In this document: positions 30,206 to 35,786 of the stretch, piece after piece
Layout: every line of letters starts with the position of its first letter
Numbering within the stretch: position 1 is the stretch's first letter
Program-made: the position numbers and the translations under genes
The notes under the pieces: model-generated
The model's input: the letters and a program-made list of their open reading frames with translations, nothing else
Told to the model about the DNA's origin: nothing
Databases searched by the model: none
Assembly (NCBI GenBank): GCA_017465885.1
Contig: JAFTVG010000003.1
Location: 1-35,786, forward strand
Direction of reading: 5' to 3'
Length of the DNA: 35,786 nt
From: Clostridia bacterium
GTDB taxonomy: Bacteria; Bacillota; Clostridia; Oscillospirales; CAG-272

Positions 30206-30892
30206 TCACGGTCTATCGTCGTTGGTCAGATCTCCATTACCACTGACAGGAATTGCTTCACCGAGATAGGTTGGTTCAGGCTTGAAAATACACATCAGCC
30301 AATCCTTACAGCGAGCTAAGACCTCACGGGAATCTCTCATAGACTGTCCACCATATGTATTCAAGTCCGACGAAACACCATAAGCTTCAACTCCAAGCTG
30401 TTCGGCAATATACAAGGCACGGTACAGGTGGTACTCCTGCGTTACGATAATAACCTTATCTGCCTCGAAGATTTCCTTGGCACGATATACGGTTTCATAG
30501 GTTGAGAAGCCTGCGTGATCCATAAAGACATTCTCGGACGGTACACCATTCTCAATGGCATAGTTTTTCATAGCACCGACTTCATCGTAGTCCTCGCGTC
30601 CATGGTCGCCACTCATCAATAATTTCGGTGCAGCACCGGCCTCATAAACTTCAAGGGCACGTATCAATCTATCGCGGAGCATATGGCTAAGACTACCGTC
30701 ATCCTTTACCTGACAGCCGAGAACGATGATACAATCCACATCCTCAAGCTCAGCAGCCTGCGCCACTGTAACTATCTTACATTTGCCAACAGACTTAACG
30801 CACCCATTGATGATAAAAAGAGATGCTGTACCGACAACCGCCATGCAAAGGAAAATGATCAGCAGTCTCTTTAACAGTTTCAGCTTTTTCAT
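30206..30892 (-). CDS. SanA/YdcF-family (DUF218) envelope protein
   Basis: 228 residues. A single N-terminal membrane helix (about 9-30) anchors an extracytoplasmic DUF218 domain: DCIIVLGCQVKDDGSLSHMLRDRL, KLLMSGDHG, EVGAMKNYAIENGVPSENVFMD, and KVIIVTQEYHLYRALYIAEQLG with the conserved His region. E. coli SanA affects envelope barrier function and vancomycin sensitivity at high temperature. The biochemical activity is not settled. The ATG overlaps the stop of the 36-residue ORF upstream (ATGA), so the two are translationally coupled. Its place in a sensor kinase/ABC cluster supports an envelope-stress role. Confidence 0.87.
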   Translation of the reverse strand: MKKLKLLKRLLIIFLCMAVVGTASLFIINGCVKSVGKCKIVTVAQAAELEDVDCIIVLGCQVKDDGSLSHMLRDRLIRALEVYEAGAAPKLLMSGDHGREDYDEVGAMKNYAIENGVPSENVFMDHAGFSTYETVYRAKEIFEADKVIIVTQEYHLYRALYIAEQLGVEAYGVSSDLNTYGGQSMRDSREVLARCKDWLMCIFKPEPTYLGEAIPVSGNGDLTNDDRP

Positions 30893-30999
30893 TTTTTGCT
30901 CTCCGATATCTCCTTGCCTTTCGATTTTACGATAAGCAATGCAGCACCAACAGCTACGGCAACGATCCCCGTCACAACAGGCACAATTATCTTTTTCAT
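30889..30999 (-). CDS. 36-residue single-helix membrane peptide
   Basis: Reads MKKIIVPVVTGIVAVAVGAA, then LLIVKSKGKEISESKK and a stop. One membrane helix (about 4-24) has a basic, charged tail. GAAGGAG lies seven bases before the ATG. Its TGA overlaps the ATG of the SanA-like gene (30889-30892), and the YwaF-like gene ends 16 bases upstream. Strong start signal, coupling and a clean helix make it a likely real gene. Function is unknown. It could be a small regulator or stabiliser of the neighbouring membrane proteins. Confidence 0.7.
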   Translation of the reverse strand: MKKIIVPVVTGIVAVAVGAALLIVKSKGKEISESKK

Positions 31000-31015
31000 T
31001 TGAAGCTCCTTCTTT

Positions 31016-31837
31016 CTATACGTTTACACATTCTTTTGTTTCTGATGCTGACTCATTCGAGTTGTTTTTCACCTTGCGTGATGCCACGGCAAAATATATG
31101 TGATAGTACACCGCTATGTAAATAACAAACAGCGCCAAGACCGCAAGCGGATACAGCACCGGGCTTCCGTTAACAAGGTTATACACGATATCGTATGGCG
31201 TCCCGTCACCTCGGGATAGGAACATATAGTTGCAATCCCAAAATATATTGGCTACATAGGCTGCCACACAGAATCCTCCGAGAATCCCCGTTGTAATAGC
31301 GATATTTTTCTTTTTCATGCTTGTCATTCCGGAAATCATAATGTAAAGAGATACAAAACCGGAAATGCAGTGTGTCACTCCTGATACTACGTTATCAATG
31401 GATATAACCGGATAACACGAATAGTTATTCCCCGCAAAATACGTACCGAGCAATGCTCCAAGTAATCCGAAAACCGTTACAAAATCCAGTGACGCTTCCT
31501 TAACCCTACCTTTGGAAAAGGCCGCCAACGGAATTGTAATAAGCTGAATGCTACACAAAAACAGCGGAAGCACACGCACAAAGTATAGCGGATCACTGTG
31601 TCTCACAGAAAGTATAACGATCTTGAAAAGCTCGAAACCGTCAATGAGGAGCGCAGATACAACCAACACACGGTTCTTTCTCTTTGCATCACAATTTCTA
31701 TATCTGCGCCCCAGTACAACGGCACACAAGATCATAACCAAGGTGAGCAGCGAGACAAACGTTAGATGCTGCCAGGACATATATCCTTCGGCAGGACGAG
31801 TATACCCACCGAACCCGAAAAATTCACTTAAATTCAT
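31016..31837 (-). CDS. YwaF/TIGR02206-like multi-pass membrane protein
   Basis: 273 residues from the ATG at 31837, chosen because homologues as I recall them begin near FGFGGYTRPAEGYMSWQHL. A TTG at 31894 would add 19 residues, and neither start has a strong ribosome binding site. Six or seven hydrophobic helices are visible (LTFVSLLTLVMILCAVVLG; VLVVSALLIDGFELFKIV; the LPLFLCSIQLITIPLAAF region; FVTVFGLLGALLGTYFA; NIAITTGILGGFCVAAYV; LYPLAVLALFVIYIAVYY). The PLFLCSIQ and FW(N/D)CNYMFL stretches are typical of the YwaF/TMEM164 group. The biochemical role is not established in bacteria. It is 16 bases from the small membrane peptide gene, in the same operon. Confidence 0.75.
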   Translation of the reverse strand: MNLSEFFGFGGYTRPAEGYMSWQHLTFVSLLTLVMILCAVVLGRRYRNCDAKRKNRVLVVSALLIDGFELFKIVILSVRHSDPLYFVRVLPLFLCSIQLITIPLAAFSKGRVKEASLDFVTVFGLLGALLGTYFAGNNYSCYPVISIDNVVSGVTHCISGFVSLYIMISGMTSMKKKNIAITTGILGGFCVAAYVANIFWDCNYMFLSRGDGTPYDIVYNLVNGSPVLYPLAVLALFVIYIAVYYHIYFAVASRKVKNNSNESASETKECVNV

Positions 31838-31967
31838 CTCGCTCACTTGAATACTGAAGTCATATTCAAGCACTTCACCTTCTTTCGTTATCAAAACCTA
31901 CCAAGTTACATTATACTCGTCAAAATTCGACATACAATAGCATTCAGCAAACCTTAATCAAATCTTC

Positions 31968-34691
31968 TTACAAGTTTTCGTTTTTCAGTGCATCAATCGG
32001 ATTATCCTTTTTAATCTTGCTCATAGAATACATCATCGTTACAAATACTACCAGGAATACGCTCAATACCGCAATACCGATGGCACCCCAAGGGAGATAA
32101 TATTCAATTTCATATCCACCGGACACAGCCATATAAATCAGATATGTGATTGCCGCCGAAACAGGTAAACCGAGGATTAAAGACTTGGAACCATACAGGA
32201 TACACTCAAAATTCATCATTCGGTTGAATCCTTTTGCAGTCATACCAACAGATTTCAGCATCGCAAATTCTCTGCGGCGCAGGCTGATGTTTGTGGAAAT
32301 AGTGTTAAATACATTCGCTGCCGCAATAAGAGAGATCAAAACAATAAATCCATAAGCAAAAACCTGAATAATATTTACAAGGTTTCTGTTTTCTTCAACA
32401 CGTTCCGCATAGTTGCTGATTTCCTTGGCATCAAGACCGTTTTCAAGGAACATAGACTTGATGTTCTCCTCAGATGCCTTATGATCAGTAGAAATCATAT
32501 AATAATTGAACGAAGCCACTTCATGTTGCGCCTCTTTAGGCAACACTGAATCCATCATACTGAGAGGATAAATCATATTCAGCGGTGTTGGTGTTGACTG
32601 ATTGATGAAAAAAGGAATTTCGGAAAGCACCTTGCCGGATTCCAATGTAAATTCCACGATCGCTTCATTATACGATATTTTCAAAACATCGTTTTGAGAT
32701 TCGTTTCCTGTATAAACCGCAAATCGATTTCCGTTTTCATCCGTTATTTCGCTTTCCCAACCGTATCCTTCAATATCCTTAGCATAGGTACACTTAATAA
32801 CTCCTGCATCTCCCTTTAATGTATCGAGTGTTTCGTATCTCTGTGTTTCTCCATTAAATGACACATTCGTATCAACCGTGAGGGCGAGAGGATTCTCCTT
32901 GTTATAGTAATCGTTTCGATTGAGTTTGTATTGCGCAAGCAACGCATCAAATTCAGCATCATCAACAAAATACACGTAGGAATAAATATATTTACTTCCT
33001 TCGGCAACGTCCATTTCGGTATCCATTTCAAAGGAATCCAAAAACTCTTGGGTTACGTATTTTTTGTCAATGTAGCCAACAAAGTTGAAATTGGTTGCGT
33101 AGGCCGCCTTAGTTATATTCTTATCCTGCTTAATCAGGCCAAGAACATCATCCAGGGTATTATCGCCCAACTCATCCTCATCAATGCTATAGAACAAGTC
33201 ATAACCGTCTACAGAAAGACCACCTGTAACCGATTCCATAAGATATTCGGTAAACGCGGATGCAGACACAAAGAGCACAATACTCATAAACAGACTGATA
33301 ACGGTAGTTCTGTATTTGCGCTTATTCCGCTTATAATGCTTGGTTGCTAAAACGCCGGGAAGACCGAAAAACTTATACGTAAGCTTCGATGTATTAACCT
33401 GCTTATTCTTTGCCTTGATATCCATATTCTGACGGATAGCCTCTACAGCAGAAACCTTTGTGGCTCTCCTTGAGGGAATCCATGCGGAAATGAGCACGGT
33501 TATCAGTGCAACAAGAATAGCAATGACAACCGACTCCCAGGACACGCAAATACGCAATGGAACATCAAAACCGCCGCCGATCATCGAAATAAACTTATTG
33601 CCGATACAAAGCAACGTAATTCCTATTCCGCTGATGCCAACAAGGATACCCAGAGGAATGCCCACCACGCTAACAGCCAGCGCTTCAAACAGCACCATCT
33701 TTTTAAGTTGCTTTTTGGTTGCGCCGATGGAAGCAAGCAATCCAAACTGCTTTGTTCTTTCAGAGACAGAAATAGAAAACGCATTGTATATCAGTGAAAC
33801 AGAACCAAACATAATAAGCCCGATAATAATAGCTGCAAGACTAATCATCATAGTAGAAAAGGAATCATAGCGCGAAACACCCTCGGCAAGCAAAACATCA
33901 GTATTATATATACAGCTATGGCCTTCTTTACTTAGTTGACCAATAAAGTCATAGGTATCTTTGGCTTTCTCCATGCGAAAGAAAACATCAAATTTAGTGC
34001 TGCCCGTCCATTCCTTATCTGCAACAGTAAGGGCAGTATATCCGGGTGCAGTGCGTTCCTCAAAAGCGGGACGTTCGTAAAAACCAACAACAGTATAGGT
34101 TCTTGTCTCTCTCACCTCAATTACTTCATTGTTCAGCACTTCATCTCCTGTTTCGCTGTCATAGGTATAGCAGGGATTATTCTGACTCATGGGATATCCG
34201 TCCAAAAGCCTTTCACCAAGCTCCAAGGTAATTTTATCACCGAGCTTATAAACAACACCGCCATTGCTTGCTAAATGCTCCGGCAGAATGATTTCATTTG
34301 AATTTTTTGGCAGACTTCCTGCACTGAGATGTACTGGTAGAATCTCAAAATAATCGGATTCCAAATCACCGCCAACAACATACATATACGGCTTATACTC
34401 GTTCTGACTGTCTATTTTAGCATACCCTAACAACTGACCGTATGTGGAATCTTCGAGTTTACCAGTGTTGTTTACATCCTTATAAGTCTGAAACTCAACA
34501 TTGAGAACAGCACCGTGATAATTACCGTTACTGTAAATAGCATACTCTTTTGCATAGTTATATACACTGGAAACGAAGGTAGTTACCGCGCAGATCATCG
34601 CTGCAGAAAGAATAATACCAATAATCGTTACGATAGTTCGCGTCTTATTCTTTTTGAGTGATTGTAGGGTTACTTTATTAAATACATTCAT
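31968..34691 (-). CDS. ABC transporter permease with two FtsX domains
   Basis: 907 residues. An N-terminal helix (about 20-42, TIVTIIGIILSAAMICAVTTF) is followed by a large extracytoplasmic domain (about 45-275). Then come a first FtsX domain with three helices (about 277-405), a middle helix (about 463-482), a second extracytoplasmic domain (about 490-770) and a second FtsX domain with three helices (about 780-895). The two-FtsX, two-ectodomain plan is common in clostridial antimicrobial-peptide or lipoprotein-type ABC systems. The start codon overlaps the ATPase stop by four bases, so the two form one transporter. The substrate is unknown. With the adjacent kinase, bacitracin- or lantibiotic-type peptides are plausible. 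Confidence 0.9.
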   Translation of the reverse strand: MNVFNKVTLQSLKKNKTRTIVTIIGIILSAAMICAVTTFVSSVYNYAKEYAIYSNGNYHGAVLNVEFQTYKDVNNTGKLEDSTYGQLLGYAKIDSQNEYKPYMYVVGGDLESDYFEILPVHLSAGSLPKNSNEIILPEHLASNGGVVYKLGDKITLELGERLLDGYPMSQNNPCYTYDSETGDEVLNNEVIEVRETRTYTVVGFYERPAFEERTAPGYTALTVADKEWTGSTKFDVFFRMEKAKDTYDFIGQLSKEGHSCIYNTDVLLAEGVSRYDSFSTMMISLAAIIIGLIMFGSVSLIYNAFSISVSERTKQFGLLASIGATKKQLKKMVLFEALAVSVVGIPLGILVGISGIGITLLCIGNKFISMIGGGFDVPLRICVSWESVVIAILVALITVLISAWIPSRRATKVSAVEAIRQNMDIKAKNKQVNTSKLTYKFFGLPGVLATKHYKRNKRKYRTTVISLFMSIVLFVSASAFTEYLMESVTGGLSVDGYDLFYSIDEDELGDNTLDDVLGLIKQDKNITKAAYATNFNFVGYIDKKYVTQEFLDSFEMDTEMDVAEGSKYIYSYVYFVDDAEFDALLAQYKLNRNDYYNKENPLALTVDTNVSFNGETQRYETLDTLKGDAGVIKCTYAKDIEGYGWESEITDENGNRFAVYTGNESQNDVLKISYNEAIVEFTLESGKVLSEIPFFINQSTPTPLNMIYPLSMMDSVLPKEAQHEVASFNYYMISTDHKASEENIKSMFLENGLDAKEISNYAERVEENRNLVNIIQVFAYGFIVLISLIAAANVFNTISTNISLRRREFAMLKSVGMTAKGFNRMMNFECILYGSKSLILGLPVSAAITYLIYMAVSGGYEIEYYLPWGAIGIAVLSVFLVVFVTMMYSMSKIKKDNPIDALKNENL

Positions 34692-35371
34692 CGGCGGATC
34701 ACCTCGTCTCGGGTGATTCTTCCGTCTTCAATAGCAATAATACGGTCTGCTTGCAGAGCAATATTTTCATCGTGAGTAATAATGATGAGGGTTTGACCAT
34801 ATTTCTCGTTGGATACTTTGAGCAGATCCACGATTTCCTGAGAGTTCTTGGAGTCGAGGTTTCCGGTCGGCTCGTCGGCAAGTACCACCGCAGGTGCGTT
34901 CATCAGCGCACGACCAATAGACACTCTCTGCTGCTGACCACCGGAGAGCTGATTCGGCAGATGGTTTTCGCGACCTGTCAGTTTGAGGGTAGTCATCAGT
35001 TCGCTGAGACGTTCCTGGTTGACTTTCTGACCGTCCATAAGTACGGGAAGAGTAATATTCTCGGTTACGTTGAGAACAGGAATCAAATTATAGAACTGAT
35101 AAATCAGACCTACTTGACGACGTCTGAAAATTGCAAGCTGTTCTTCATTCTGTGCATAGACATCCTTGCCGTCCATAAATACTTTACCGCTTGTAGGGCG
35201 ATCAACACCTCCCAAAATATGAAGCAGGGTGGATTTGCCCGAACCGGAGGGACCAATTATAGCAATAAACTCTCCTTTGTTGACCGAGAAAGATACGTCG
35301 TCCAGCGCACGTACTTCATTTTCGCCTTTACCATATACCTTTGTGAGATTTTCAACTCTTAAAATTTCCAT
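34688..35371 (-). CDS. ABC transporter ATP-binding protein (MacB/LolD type)
   Basis: 227 residues, a complete nucleotide-binding domain. Walker A is GPSGSGKST (40-48), the Q-loop lies around YQFYNLIPVLNV, the signature is LSGGQQQRVSIGRAL, Walker B is VVLADEPTGNLDS and the switch His is in IITHDENIA. It partners the FtsX-type permease immediately downstream (ATGA overlap). AGGAG seven bases before the ATG confirms the start. It lies directly after the sensor kinase gene, from which a terminator separates it, and has its own regulated promoter region. Confidence 0.95.
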   Translation of the reverse strand: MEILRVENLTKVYGKGENEVRALDDVSFSVNKGEFIAIIGPSGSGKSTLLHILGGVDRPTSGKVFMDGKDVYAQNEEQLAIFRRRQVGLIYQFYNLIPVLNVTENITLPVLMDGQKVNQERLSELMTTLKLTGRENHLPNQLSGGQQQRVSIGRALMNAPAVVLADEPTGNLDSKNSQEIVDLLKVSNEKYGQTLIIITHDENIALQADRIIAIEDGRITRDEVIRR

Positions 35372-35403
35372 AACGGAATACTCCTTTCGCTTTTTACACC
35401 CAT

Positions 35404-35447
35404 ATTCTACTTTGTCAAGATGACACGTGAGTGACTCTAAAGTGACT
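35404..35447 (-). promoter_or_regulatory. Promoter region with direct repeats for a response regulator
   Basis: On the plus strand AGTGACT occurs at 35430-35436 and 35441-35447, 11 bases apart, one helical turn, as expected for an OmpR-family response regulator dimer. On the minus strand this lies upstream of TTGACA (35413-35418) and TAGAAT (35404-35409). TAGAAT lacks a -35 at normal spacing, and that position overlaps the first repeat. This fits activator-dependent transcription of the ABC operon by the partner of the adjacent kinase. Confidence 0.5.
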
Positions 35448-35466
35448 AATCCGTCATTTAACGAAA

Positions 35467-35497
35467 AAAGGGAGCCGCCGATCAGACGGTTCCCTTA
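35467..35497 (-). terminator. Terminator of the histidine kinase gene
   Basis: Stem GGGAACCGTC/GGCGGCTCCC (one mismatch, one G-U) followed by six T on the minus strand. It begins inside the last codons of the kinase gene. Confidence 0.8.
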
Positions 35498-35786
35498 TAA
35501 AAGCGGATGGAAAACATCGCACCCGAGGGCTTCCGATTCTCGGCCTTCACAGTGCCTTTTTGACTTGTAATTATCATTCTTGCGAGAGCAAGTCCAACGC
35601 CGAAGCTCTTGTCATCGGAGTCCTTGCCCTTGTAGAAACGCTCAAAGATATGAGGCATATCTTCCGTTGAAATACCGGTACCGTTATCTTTAATCAAAAT
35701 CTCAGTATAGAGGGCATTATCACTGGTTTCAATCTCAATTTTGCCGCTTTCCGGTGTATGCTCCATGCAATTCTTTACAATATTAC
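35482..35786 (-). CDS. Sensor histidine kinase, C-terminal part (cut by window edge)
   Basis: About 100 C-terminal residues are present, and the gene runs off the right edge. This is the HATPase_c domain: N box NIVKNCMEHTPE at the edge, G1 box DNGTGIS, F box IFERFYKG and G2 box GVGLALAR, ending in a short SIRFYKGTV. The motif set fits kinases of VanS/BceS-like systems. The sensing part and the response regulator lie outside the window. Its place before the ABC transporter suggests it controls that operon. Confidence 0.92.
   Translation of the reverse strand, partial: NIVKNCMEHTPESGKIEIETSDNALYTEILIKDNGTGISTEDMPHIFERFYKGKDSDDKSFGVGLALARMIITSQKGTVKAENRKPSGAMFSIRFYKGTV

Overview
The window looks like a chromosome segment of a Gram-positive anaerobe of the class Clostridia, probably an uncultured gut lineage. 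The reasons are AGGAGG-type ribosome binding sites, TTGACA/TATAAT promoters, a CotH lipoprotein, a Re-type (HMGL-like) citrate synthase, an E. coli LdhA-like D-lactate dehydrogenase, and conjugative-element genes typical of gut Clostridia (PcfJ, large serine recombinases, RHS). The assignment is by inference. No 16S rRNA or other marker is present.

Layout. 1-300: non-coding array of short hairpins separated by GTGATAT. 305-4561 (minus): a secreted, anchored discoidin-domain protein, a CotH-kinase lipoprotein and a MarR regulator. 5022-10192 (plus): an operon for the oxidative branch of the TCA cycle (Re-citrate synthase, GntR/FCD regulator, aconitase, isocitrate dehydrogenase) that would make 2-oxoglutarate. 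It is driven by a TTGACA-16-TATAAT promoter with a GntR-like TGTATACA palindrome next to the -10. 10265-13830 (minus): GH31 glycosidase, small XRE regulator and D-lactate dehydrogenase. 14161-15965 (plus): a small DUF6514-like protein, a hairpin-rich intergenic stretch and RadC with an unusual long basic tail.

16176-17075 is the most unusual part. One strong promoter precedes two homologous structured units (A and B), which share end sequences with tRNA-Ser. They are followed by an intact tRNA-Ser(CGA) and a strong terminator. Units A and B keep the same stems through compensatory base changes, which points to selected RNA structure rather than random decay. I do not recognise the RNA family.

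From about 17.1 kb to the end the base composition becomes AT-richer in most genes and the content is accessory. In order: a HEPN-domain protein, a tyrosine integrase joined head-to-head with a membrane protein of a conjugative element at a likely deletion scar, a frameshifted DUF6061-like pseudogene, a frameshifted RHS C-terminus with a two-TM neighbour, and a three-gene operon of serine-recombinase proteins. In that operon the first gene is an in-frame chimera of PcfJ with the C-terminal half of a recombinase, and the last carries an extra degenerate resolvase-like domain. Next come an XRE regulator and an RNase III-fold protein that has lost most catalytic acids.

The right end (30.2-35.8 kb, minus) holds a histidine kinase (cut by the window edge), an ABC ATPase with a FtsX-type permease, a YwaF-like membrane protein, a 36-residue membrane peptide and a SanA/YdcF protein. 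This resembles an envelope-stress or antimicrobial-peptide response cluster. The response regulator would lie just outside the window.
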